Positions 56,666 through 64,000 of a stretch of DNA of 64,000 nucleotides are shown piece by piece. The position numbers were made by a program, and so were the translations under genes. This DNA comes from Polynucleobacter necessarius (GTDB lineage: Bacteria; Pseudomonadota; Gammaproteobacteria; Burkholderiales; Burkholderiaceae), in contig NZ_LT615228.1 of assembly GCF_900096765.1 (NCBI RefSeq), positions 1,122,669 through 1,186,668 of the forward strand, written 5' to 3'. Numbering within the stretch: the stretch's first letter is position 1; every line of letters begins with the position of its first letter. The notes under the pieces are model-generated. The model was not told where the DNA came from and made no database searches. It was given only the letters and a program-made list of their open reading frames with translations.

Positions 56666-57291
56666 AATTTAAAAAATTGCGACTCAGGGGGTTGTAACTT
56701 CACTTGATTACCTTCTATTCGCAATCGTCCATCAAGGAACCATTTTACGGCCCGTGGGTAAATCTGATGCTCAGCAGTTAAAACACGAGCCGCAAGAGTG
56801 TCAGGGGTATCTCCTGCCAAGACTGGAACGGAGGCTTGGCAAATAATCGGCCCCTCATCGACCCCTTCATTGACGAAATGGACTGTAGCCCCGTGCTCTT
56901 GCACGCCGGCCTCTAAAGCGCGCTCGTGAGTATGCAATCCTGGGAATGCTGGGAGGAGTGCTGGGTGAATATTGATTAAGCGACCCTCAAAATGACGGAT
57001 AAAGCCAGGAGTCAAAATTCTCATAAAACCAGCCAAGACCACCAAATCGGCCCCTAACTCATCAATTTTCGCAATCAAGGCGGCATCAAAGGATTCACGA
57101 CTAGCGTGCTCCTTGTGTTCTATGGCAAATGCTGAAATACCCTGGGAGCGAGCAAAATCAAGGCCCTTGGCCCCAGAGTGATTGGCTATGACCCCAGCAA
57201 ATTTGACCGGCCACTGCTCTTTTTGAGCAGTTTTGACGATGGCCTCGAAATTCGATCCGCGGCCTGAGATTAAGGTAACGATAGAAAGCAT
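56662..57291 (-). CDS. purN: Phosphoribosylglycinamide formyltransferase
   Basis: A 209-residue GAR transformylase: VTLISGRGSNFEAIVKTA (phosphate loop), VVLAGFMRILTPGFIRHFEG, INIHPALLPAFPGLHTHERA (catalytic Asn-His), and HFVNEGVDEGPIICQASVPV (Asp). It transfers formyl from 10-formyl-THF in purine synthesis. ATG 57291 is preferred to the GTG two codons earlier. Coupled to rsmB by ATGA overlap; divergent from ribF. Intact. Confidence 0.95.
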   Translation of the reverse strand: MLSIVTLISGRGSNFEAIVKTAQKEQWPVKFAGVIANHSGAKGLDFARSQGISAFAIEHKEHASRESFDAALIAKIDELGADLVVLAGFMRILTPGFIRHFEGRLINIHPALLPAFPGLHTHERALEAGVQEHGATVHFVNEGVDEGPIICQASVPVLAGDTPDTLAARVLTAEHQIYPRAVKWFLDGRLRIEGNQVKLQPPESQFFKL

Positions 57292-57330
57292 GCCCACAAT
57301 ATAATTGATGGCTACCCTGAAAGCGATTTT

Positions 57331-58281
57331 GTGAACGTATTCCGTGGCCCGACCCAGTTTTCTGCAGGACCTGCTTGTGCCCTAACCATCGGAAATTTCG
57401 ATGGCGTGCACAGGGGTCATCGCGCCCTGCTCAAACAATTAGTAGACAGCGCCAAGGAGCGCGGCCTAGTGAGCTGCGTGATGACGTTTGAACCACACCC
57501 AAAAGAATTCTTTTCACCGGATCAAACTCCCCCACGGATCCTGAACCTGCGAGATAAATTAGCTGCGCTATCTGCGTTGGGAATTGACCGGGTAGTCGTT
57601 GAACACTTCAATGCAACTTTTGCCCGTCTATCTCCAGAAGAATTTGTTTCTGAAATTATTGTCAAGCGCCTGAACGTCAAATGGATTCTGATTGGCGATG
57701 ATTTTTGCTACGGTGCAAAACGTGCCGGTAATTTTGCAAGCCTCAAAGCAGCTGGCGAAAAATATGGTTTCGAGGTTTCTAGCATCCAAACAATTTTGGA
57801 AGATGGCGAACGTATTTCGAGCTCAGCGTTACGTACTGCATTGGCCAATGGCGACATGAAGCAAGCAGAAAAATTATTGGGTCGCCCTTATGCCATTTCG
57901 GGACATGTCATTCATGGTCAGAAATTGGGTCGCACACTCGGCTTTCCCACATTGAACTTAGCGTTTGCAAATCATCTCCATCACCGCAAGCCAGCAACGA
58001 CCGGAATTTTTACTGCGCAAGTTTTGGGTCTAGGCGATAAAGCCTTGCCGGCTGTGGCTAGCCTAGGCGTACGCCCTACTGTAGAAGACGAAGGTCGCGT
58101 ATTGCTTGAAACTCATATTTTCGATTACCAACAAGATGTCTACGGAAAAATTATTACGGTAGAACTCTTGGAGAAAATTCGTGATGAGGCCAAGTATGAT
58201 GACCTCGACACCCTTACTAAAGCTATTGCAGCAGATGCAGAGCACGCCAGAAATTATTTCCAGAAAAAAGCGTATGTCTGA
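57331..58281 (+). CDS. ribF: Bifunctional riboflavin kinase/FAD synthetase
   Basis: A 316-residue enzyme. The N-terminal FMN adenylyltransferase domain has [18 protein letters not shown] and later [19 protein letters not shown] (given in part). The C-terminal flavokinase has [15 protein letters not shown] and [23 protein letters not shown] 57331 is the only good start. It overlaps ileS by eight bases (TATGTCTGA), so the two are coupled. Intact. Confidence 0.95.
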   Translation: MNVFRGPTQFSAGPACALTIGNFDGVHRGHRALLKQLVDSAKERGLVSCVMTFEPHPKEFFSPDQTPPRILNLRDKLAALSALGIDRVVVEHFNATFARLSPEEFVSEIIVKRLNVKWILIGDDFCYGAKRAGNFASLKAAGEKYGFEVSSIQTILEDGERISSSALRTALANGDMKQAEKLLGRPYAISGHVIHGQKLGRTLGFPTLNLAFANHLHHRKPATTGIFTAQVLGLGDKALPAVASLGVRPTVEDEGRVLLETHIFDYQQDVYGKIITVELLEKIRDEAKYDDLDTLTKAIAADAEHARNYFQKKAYV

Positions 58282-61135
58282 AAAAGAAAATTCTTATCCC
58301 GTCAATTTGTTAGACACCTCCTTTCCAATGCGAGGAGATCTGGCTAAACGTGAACCGCAATGGGTTTCACAATGGCAGAAAAATAAGCTCTACGAAAAAA
58401 TTCGTGCAGCCCACGCTAATCAACCAAAGTTCATATTGCATGATGGCCCCCCTTATGCAAATGGTGATATTCATATTGGGCACGCGGTTAATAAGATTCT
58501 GAAAGACATGATTGTCAAATCTCGTTGGCTGATGGGCTTTGATTCTGCTTATGTACCGGGCTGGGATTGCCACGGCATGCCAATTGAAATTCAGATTGAA
58601 AAACAATTTGGCAAAAATTTACCAACAGCTGAAGTTCAAGCTAAAGCTCGTGCTTATGCACAGGTTCAAGTGGATAAGCAAAAGAAAGATTTCGAACGTT
58701 TGGGTGTATTAGGAGATTGGAATAACCCTTACCTCACCATGAACTACCGCAATGAGGCCGATGAAATCCGTGCCTTAGGCAAGATCTGGGAAAAAGGCTA
58801 TGTCTTTCGCGGCTTAAAACCGGTGAACTGGTGTTTTGACTGCGGTTCAGCCCTAGCTGAAGCCGAAGTGGAATATCAAGACAAAACTGACCCAACCGTG
58901 GATGTTGGTTTTGCTTTTGATGATGCACAGCGCCCACAACTAGCAAAAGCATTTGGCCTTGCTGAGCTCCCAAACAAGCCAGGTCAAATTGTGATCTGGA
59001 CCACTACACCTTGGACCATCCCCGCAAACCAGGCGATGAACGTTCACCCAGAGCTCACTTATGCACTGGTCGATGTTGGCAACAAATTGCTGATTCTGGC
59101 AAAAGACCGTGTTGAAACCTGTTTGCAAGATTATGGTCTCGAGGGCAAAGTCATTGCCACTTGCTTTGGTGCGCAGCTAGCCTATATCTCCTTCTGGCAC
59201 CCCTTAGCACCCTTGCATGAGGGCTACAAGCGTCTGTCTCCCATCTATCCAGCTGATTACGTCACACTGGACACCGGCACAGGAATTGTTCACTCTGCGC
59301 CAGCTTATGGCGAGGAAGACTTTAAGTCTTGCAAAGCAAATCAGCTTGCTGATAAAGATATTCTCAATCCAGTCATGGGCAATGGTGTGTATGCGTCTTG
59401 GTTACCTTTATTCGCCAACGAATATATCTGGAAAGCCAATCCAAAAATTGTCGAAGCCATGCGTGATGCCGGCAGCTTGCTCCGCGATAAAACCTATACA
59501 CACTCATATATGCATTGCTGGCGCCATAAGTCGCCGATTATTTACCGCGCTACCTCACAGTGGTTTGCCAGCATGGATAAAAAGCCATCCGATGGCAATG
59601 CCAGCTTGCGCGAAACTGCATTAGCAGGAATTGATAGTACTGATTTCTTCCCTGCATGGGGTAAACAACGTTTACACAACATGATTGCCAATCGTCCTGA
59701 CTGGACCTTGTCACGTCAGCGTCAATGGGGCGTCCCAATGGCCTTCTTTGTACACAAAGAAACTGGTGATCCACATCCACGTACAGTCGAGCTGCTCGAA
59801 GAGGTAGCCAAGCGCGTTGAAAAGGGTGGTATCGAAGCCTGGCAACAACTTGAGGCATCTGAATTGCTCGGTGATGAAGCCGCTCAATACGAAAAGAATC
59901 GTGACACTCTAGATGTATGGTTTGACTCCGGCACCACTCATTGGCATGTGATTCGTGGATCCCATCGCAATGAACTACTCACCGCTGAAGCAGAGACACC
60001 GAATGGACGTTTAGCCGACCTTTACCTTGAAGGCTCAGACCAACATCGTGGTTGGTTCCATTCCTCATTACTGACTGGTGCAATGCTAGATGGTAAACCG
60101 CCTTACAAGGCATTGCTGACACACGGCTTTACCGTTGATGGCCAAGGTCGCAAAATGAGTAAATCTGTGGGTAACGTGATTGCCCCACAACAAGTTGCAG
60201 ATAAGTTAGGCGCTGAAATTATTCGCCTCTGGGTTGCTTCTACTGACTACTCAGGAGAAATGACTATTTCCGATGAGATTCTTAAGCGCGTCACCGAAAG
60301 CTATCGTCGCATTCGCAATACCTTACGCTTCTTGCTGGCTAATCTTTCGGATTTTGATCCTGCTAAGCATTCAATGCCTTCAGAAAAGTGGCTTGAGATT
60401 GATCGCTACGCTGTGGCGCTGGCTAACCAATTGCAAGTTGATATCGAAGCGCATTACAAGGCCTATGAGTTCCACCCTGCTGTGGCTCGCATACTTACCT
60501 TCTGCTCGGAAGATTTAGGCGGTTTCTACTTAGACATCCTGAAAGATCGTCTTTACACTAGCGCGCCAGATTCAGCTGATCGTAGAGCAGCGCAAAACGC
60601 GCTGTTCCACATCACTCGCAATCTATTGAAATGGCTTTCACCCTTCCTCTCCTTTACCGCAGAAGAAGCTTGGCAAGCTTTCCCGCATGGTTCAGGGGCT
60701 AAAACGTCTGAGTCTATCTTCATGGAAGAATTTGGCGCATTCCCCGAAATTGCCCATCCTGATGAGTTATTGGCTAAGTGGAATCGAATCCGCGAAATCC
60801 GCTCCGAAGTTACCAAAGCGATTGAAGTGGAACGTGAGGCTGGCAATGTGGGATCTTCATTACAAGCAGAGCTGAAGATCAAGCTTGGCGATGTCGATTT
60901 CGCCATCCTGCATTCGCTCCAGGATGACTTGCGCTTTATCACCATTACCTCAAGCGCAAATATTGAACTGAGTAACGCAGGTTTAGAAGTTCTGGTTCGC
61001 GGCAGCCAATACAAAAAATGTGGCCGCTGCTGGCACCACACCAAAGATGTTGGTGCCAATGCAGAACATCCAGAACTATGTGGCCGCTGTATTAGCAACT
61101 TATTTGGCGATGGCGATCATCGCTTATTTGCTTAA
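58274..61135 (+). CDS. ileS: Isoleucyl-tRNA synthetase
   Basis: A 953-residue class I synthetase. [44 protein letters not shown]; editing domain: [16 protein letters not shown] and [16 protein letters not shown]-terminal zinc site: [10 protein letters not shown] and LCGRCISNL. It charges both tRNA-Ile species, including tRNA-Ile2(CAU) after lysidine modification, a candidate for the intron tRNA here. ATG 58274 is chosen since it starts the conserved [20 protein letters not shown]. Intact over 2.9 kb. Confidence 0.97.
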   Translation: MSEKENSYPVNLLDTSFPMRGDLAKREPQWVSQWQKNKLYEKIRAAHANQPKFILHDGPPYANGDIHIGHAVNKILKDMIVKSRWLMGFDSAYVPGWDCHGMPIEIQIEKQFGKNLPTAEVQAKARAYAQVQVDKQKKDFERLGVLGDWNNPYLTMNYRNEADEIRALGKIWEKGYVFRGLKPVNWCFDCGSALAEAEVEYQDKTDPTVDVGFAFDDAQRPQLAKAFGLAELPNKPGQIVIWTTTPWTIPANQAMNVHPELTYALVDVGNKLLILAKDRVETCLQDYGLEGKVIATCFGAQLAYISFWHPLAPLHEGYKRLSPIYPADYVTLDTGTGIVHSAPAYGEEDFKSCKANQLADKDILNPVMGNGVYASWLPLFANEYIWKANPKIVEAMRDAGSLLRDKTYTHSYMHCWRHKSPIIYRATSQWFASMDKKPSDGNASLRETALAGIDSTDFFPAWGKQRLHNMIANRPDWTLSRQRQWGVPMAFFVHKETGDPHPRTVELLEEVAKRVEKGGIEAWQQLEASELLGDEAAQYEKNRDTLDVWFDSGTTHWHVIRGSHRNELLTAEAETPNGRLADLYLEGSDQHRGWFHSSLLTGAMLDGKPPYKALLTHGFTVDGQGRKMSKSVGNVIAPQQVADKLGAEIIRLWVASTDYSGEMTISDEILKRVTESYRRIRNTLRFLLANLSDFDPAKHSMPSEKWLEIDRYAVALANQLQVDIEAHYKAYEFHPAVARILTFCSEDLGGFYLDILKDRLYTSAPDSADRRAAQNALFHITRNLLKWLSPFLSFTAEEAWQAFPHGSGAKTSESIFMEEFGAFPEIAHPDELLAKWNRIREIRSEVTKAIEVEREAGNVGSSLQAELKIKLGDVDFAILHSLQDDLRFITITSSANIELSNAGLEVLVRGSQYKKCGRCWHHTKDVGANAEHPELCGRCISNLFGDGDHRLFA

Positions 61136-61146
61136 GTGAACTTTTG

Positions 61147-61635
61147 ATGAGCACCCCATTTCTGCGCTACATTACAGTTGCTACGATCACCTTACTCTCA
61201 GATCAAACTACGAAATGGTGGGCTCTGAGCCACCTGCAAATGGGTGCGCCAGAATCAGTGCTGCCATTTCTGAACTGGCTATTACTCTTTAATCCAGGTG
61301 CAGCATTTTCTTTTTTAGCTCAAAGCTCTGGTTGGCAACGTTGGTTTTTTACCCTACTTGGTTTGGCCGCTTGCATCTACATTGTTGTTATCTTGCGCAA
61401 ACACCAAGACGACAAACTCCTCTGCGTAGCACTGAGTCTGATTTTAGGTGGCGCCCTAGGCAACGTATTAGATCGCCTGATGTATGGCGCAGTAGTGGAC
61501 TTCATTGATATGCACTATGCAAACTGGCATTGGCCAGCTTTTAATATCGCTGATAGCGCCATTTGCATAGGCGCCATCCTCATCATTTTTGGTGAATTGC
61601 GCAAGTCATTTGGCAAATCCCCACAATCCCATTAA
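61147..61635 (+). CDS. lspA: Lipoprotein signal peptidase
   Basis: A 162-residue membrane aspartic protease with four helices: LSDQTTKWWALSHL, NPGAAFSFLAQSSGW, GALGNVLDRLMYGAVVDFID and FNIADSAICIGAIL. The catalytic Asp pair is in VVDFID and FNIADS. It cleaves prolipoproteins such as an intact LivK or SodC. Twelve bp after ileS. Intact. Confidence 0.95.
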   Translation: MSTPFLRYITVATITLLSDQTTKWWALSHLQMGAPESVLPFLNWLLLFNPGAAFSFLAQSSGWQRWFFTLLGLAACIYIVVILRKHQDDKLLCVALSLILGGALGNVLDRLMYGAVVDFIDMHYANWHWPAFNIADSAICIGAILIIFGELRKSFGKSPQSH

Positions 61636-61644
61636 GCTGGCGCC

Positions 61645-62856
61645 ATGCAATCACTCCTGAACAAGAAAATCGTACTCGGCGTTTCTGGCGGCATAGCTGC
61701 TTATAAGACTCCTGAATTAGCTCGCCTGCTCATGCAAGAAGGCGCAAGCGTTCAAGTCGTCATGACTGAAGCCGCCCAACGATTTGTGACTCCCGTTACG
61801 ATGCAGGCGCTTACCGGTAATCCGGTTTACACCAGTCAATGGGATAAGAGCATCTCAAATAATATGGCTCATATCGAGTTATCTCGCAGCGCTGATGCAA
61901 TTTTGATTGCCCCAACCAGCGCTGACCTAATGGCCAAACTTTCCCTTGGCTTAGCTGATGATTTATTAAGTACCTTATGTCTTGCTAGAGATTGCCCGCT
62001 GCTTCTTGCGCCTGCCATGAATAAACAAATGTGGCAGCACCCAGCAACGCAGCGTAGCGCCCAGCGTTTAATAGAAGATGGTGTCACATTGTTAGGGCCC
62101 GCTAGCGGTTTTCAAGCATGTGGTGAAGTCGGTATGGGCAGAATGCTTGAGCCAGCAGAAATTACCGAACAACTGATTGCGTTCTTTCAGAAGAAAACAT
62201 TGCTAGGCAAGAAAGTTCTCATTACCGCAGGCCCCACTTTTGAAGCAATCGACCCTGTCCGTGGCATCACTAACCAAAGCTCTGGGAAGATGGGCTTTGC
62301 AATCGCACACGCAGCAATTGAAGCTGGTGCACAGGTGCAACTCATCGCTGGGCCTTGTGATCTACCAACACCATTAGAGGCAACTGGCAAGATTGCTCGT
62401 ACCAACGTCATTAGCGCCAAAGAAATGCATGCGGCGACCTTAGCCAATATCGATTGCGACCTATTCTTTGCTGTTGCCGCAGTAGCAGATTGGGGCATTG
62501 CCAAGCCCGCTAAAGAAAAAATGAAGCGTCAAGGCATATCAGCTCCTAATATTGAATTTACCGCGAATCCAGACATTCTTTTAGACGTAGCAAAGACAGT
62601 CAAAACTAAAGGCGGTAAACCTTACCCGTATTGTGTGGGCTTCGCGGCTGAATCGACTGATTTAGAAAAGTATGCTGATGAAAAGCGCAAGCGGAAAGGC
62701 ATTCCAATGATAGTGGGCAATATTGGACCCGATACCTTTGGAAGCGACCTCAATCAATTGCTCGTGATTGACTCTATCGGCAGTAAAAAAATTGCTAAGG
62801 CCGAAAAGCTCCAACTTGCACGTCAATTGATTCAATTGGTTGCCAAAAAAATCTAA
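61645..62856 (+). CDS. coaBC: Bifunctional phosphopantothenoylcysteine decarboxylase/synthetase
   Basis: A 403-residue coenzyme A enzyme. The CoaC domain has ILGVSGGIAAYKTPELARLL-like (here VLGVSGGIAAYKTPELARLL), APAMNKQMWQHPATQ and FQACGEVGMGRMLEP (catalytic Cys). The CoaB domain begins VLITAGPTFEAIDPVRGITN with SSGKMGFAIA. It turns 4'-phosphopantothenate and Cys into 4'-phosphopantetheine. Follows lspA by nine bp, then dut. Intact. Confidence 0.95.
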   Translation: MQSLLNKKIVLGVSGGIAAYKTPELARLLMQEGASVQVVMTEAAQRFVTPVTMQALTGNPVYTSQWDKSISNNMAHIELSRSADAILIAPTSADLMAKLSLGLADDLLSTLCLARDCPLLLAPAMNKQMWQHPATQRSAQRLIEDGVTLLGPASGFQACGEVGMGRMLEPAEITEQLIAFFQKKTLLGKKVLITAGPTFEAIDPVRGITNQSSGKMGFAIAHAAIEAGAQVQLIAGPCDLPTPLEATGKIARTNVISAKEMHAATLANIDCDLFFAVAAVADWGIAKPAKEKMKRQGISAPNIEFTANPDILLDVAKTVKTKGGKPYPYCVGFAAESTDLEKYADEKRKRKGIPMIVGNIGPDTFGSDLNQLLVIDSIGSKKIAKAEKLQLARQLIQLVAKKI

Positions 62857-62898
62857 TACCGACTTTTTTCAATTTCATTTCTCGTTTTAGGAAATTTC

Positions 62899-63348
62899 AT
62901 GCAAGCTTTACAAGTCAAGATTCTCGATGAGCGCATGCGCGATCAATTACCTAGCTATGGCACACCAGGAAGTGCAGGACTTGATTTACGCGCCTGCATT
63001 GATGAATCAATTGAGATCGCACCCGGCCAAACTGTACTGATTCCCACAGGCTTGGCAATCTATGTAGAGGACCCTGCTTATGCTGCCTTTATTTTGCCTC
63101 GCTCAGGACTTGGCCATAAACATGGCATTGTCTTAGGAAACCTCGTGGGCCTCATTGACTCTGATTACCAAGGTCAACTGATGGTGAGCACCTGGAATCG
63201 TGGCTCCACCCCCTTTAAGCTTGAACCGATGGAGCGCCTCGCCCAATTGGTCGTGATGCCTGTTCAGCAGGTAGAGCTCAAAGTGGTTGAGGAATTTAGT
63301 GAGAGCAGTCGTGGAGCAGGAGGCTTTGGTAGTACCGGTCGCAGCTAA
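62899..63348 (+). CDS. dut: dUTP diphosphatase
   Basis: A 149-residue trimeric dUTPase with its five motifs: [49 protein letters not shown] and the C-terminal P-loop-like [12 protein letters not shown]. It hydrolyses dUTP to dUMP, limiting uracil in DNA. Often with coaBC, as here. Intact. Confidence 0.97.
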   Translation: MQALQVKILDERMRDQLPSYGTPGSAGLDLRACIDESIEIAPGQTVLIPTGLAIYVEDPAYAAFILPRSGLGHKHGIVLGNLVGLIDSDYQGQLMVSTWNRGSTPFKLEPMERLAQLVVMPVQQVELKVVEEFSESSRGAGGFGSTGRS

Positions 63349-63367
63349 GCAATTCCATTTGATTAAC

Positions 63368-63396
63368 AAAAAGCCACCCAAAGGTGGCTTTTTGTT
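63368..63396. terminator. Rho-independent terminator between dut and the small basic protein gene
   Basis: AAAAAGCCACC and GGTGGCTTTTT form an 11-bp stem with a CAAA loop and A/T tails on both sides, so it can act for dut (+) and for the gene ending at 63415 (-). Confidence 0.88.
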
Positions 63397-63414
63397 CTGA
63401 AGCTACTTACCTAA

Positions 63415-63648
63415 TCACTTGCGGATATGTGCTTTACGTGCAGCGTCTTGTGACATGCCAGCACCAGCACCTTCGCGAGACTCTTTCTCAGCAGTAATTT
63501 CTTTGCGACGCTCTTTGCATGAACCAGCAATCTCTTGCAATGCTTTACGAGCACGAGCAGCAGATGCCTTAATACCTTTGCCTTGAAACTTTTCATTCTC
63601 AGCTTTGTAAGTTTCAAAAGCTTCTAGTAATTTATCGTGATGAGACAT
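63415..63648 (-). CDS. Small basic helical protein, histone H1-like in style
   Basis: A 77-residue protein, rich in Lys, Glu, Ala and Arg: LLEAFETYKAENEKFQGKGI, ASAARARKALQEIAGSCKER, then RKEITAEKESREGAGAG. It is predicted mostly alpha-helical, perhaps coiled coil. The AAxRARKAL pattern recalls small Hc1-like, DNA-associated proteins found in Burkholderiales, but this is not firm. Between dut and clpA, facing dut. Intact. Confidence 0.65.
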   Translation of the reverse strand: MSHHDKLLEAFETYKAENEKFQGKGIKASAARARKALQEIAGSCKERRKEITAEKESREGAGAGMSQDAARKAHIRK

Positions 63649-63679
63649 ATCTTCCTTTGGGTTTAAAAATAATGGTTCG

Positions 63680-64000
63680 TTAGATTTCTTCAGCAGGGGC
63701 TATATCGACCTTAGCTTTACCAGGTAGCTTTGGAGCATCAAAACTCAGCTGAACAGTACCGTCAGCATCGATATCCACATCGACATGACCGCCTTGCGCT
63801 AGCTTGCCAAATAATAGTTCATCGGCCAAAGCTTTACGGACTGTATCTTGGATGATGCGCTGCATAGGACGAGCCCCCATGAGCGGATCAAAGCCATGCT
63901 TAGCCAGATGCGCACGTAATGCAGGACTGAAAGTGGCATCCACCTTCTTCTCATGCAATTGTTCTTCTAACTGCATTAAGAATTTATCGACCACACGCAT
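63680..64000 (-). CDS. clpA: ClpA, ATP-binding subunit of ClpAP protease, C-terminal part
   Basis: The last 106 residues, continuing past the window edge: VVDKFLMQLEEQLHEKKVDA, FSPALRAHLAKHGFDPLMGA, RPMQRIIQDTVRKALADELL and GKLAQGGHVDVDID. This is the D2 small domain, with the sensor-2 region GARPMQR that contacts ATP. It matches ClpA better than ClpB by its short C-terminal tail. Only this part can be seen. Confidence 0.9.
   Translation of the reverse strand: MRVVDKFLMQLEEQLHEKKVDATFSPALRAHLAKHGFDPLMGARPMQRIIQDTVRKALADELLFGKLAQGGHVDVDIDADGTVQLSFDAPKLPGKAKVDIAPAEEI

Overview
The window looks like a Burkholderiaceae (Betaproteobacteria) chromosome, most plausibly Polynucleobacter. Supporting signs are the rpsU-yqeY-dnaG-rpoD block, the xseB-ispA-dxs-folE2 cluster, fkpB-ispH, ribF-ileS-lspA, a TctAB pair and a long Lys/Ala/Pro-rich N-terminus on RpoD. 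Long housekeeping genes (rpoD, dnaG, polA, uvrD, valS, alaS, glnS, ileS, rsmB) are open from end to end. Twelve less essential genes carry frameshifts or nonsense codons. This contrast suggests a lineage in genome erosion, and the obligate ciliate symbiont Polynucleobacter necessarius is my best guess (inference from memory, not a search).

Layout. 1-9 kb (accessory): partial ChrR-like cupin, broken secreted lipase, exonuclease/GIY-YIG protein with a damaged C-terminus, Rrf2 regulator divergent from a membrane protein, DUF2244 protein, small Cys-rich protein, SodC with a stop in its signal peptide, histidine phosphatase, SMR exporter, and an amidohydrolase with three lesions. 9-10.6 kb: a CAU-anticodon tRNA gene interrupted by a group I intron of the Azoarcus tRNA-Ile type, just downstream of rpoD. 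Beside it is a mini-island with one nucleotidyltransferase-fold gene, closed on its far side by a second, divergent copy of the tRNA 3' half plus the 3' part of the intron. 10.6-16 kb: rpoD, dnaG, yqeY, rpsU. 16-21 kb: tsaD, then folE2, dxs, ispA and xseB (frameshifted). 21-28 kb: Rieske protein, sulfurtransferase, ZIP transporter, dienelactone-hydrolase-like protein, polA. 28-30 kb: DUF2782-like protein, broken thrB and a broken membrane protein. 30-46 kb: uvrD, valS, galU, tusA-like, alaS, tctB, tctA, glnS, an NAD(P)-binding protein, a ferredoxin reductase and a class III aminotransferase. 46-51 kb: a branched-chain amino acid ABC operon in which all five genes are damaged. 51-64 kb: ispH, fkpB, radC, rpmB-rpmG, desaturase, rsmB, purN, ribF, ileS, lspA, coaBC, dut, a small basic protein and the 3' end of clpA.

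How it fits together. Translation (four aminoacyl-tRNA synthetases, three ribosomal proteins, TsaD, RsmB), replication and repair, isoprenoid synthesis (Dxs, IspA, IspH) and cofactor synthesis are kept. Uptake of branched-chain amino acids, threonine synthesis, a periplasmic superoxide dismutase and secreted hydrolases are being lost. The most unusual locus is the intron-bearing tRNA with its flanking mini-island at about 8.98-10.55 kb.
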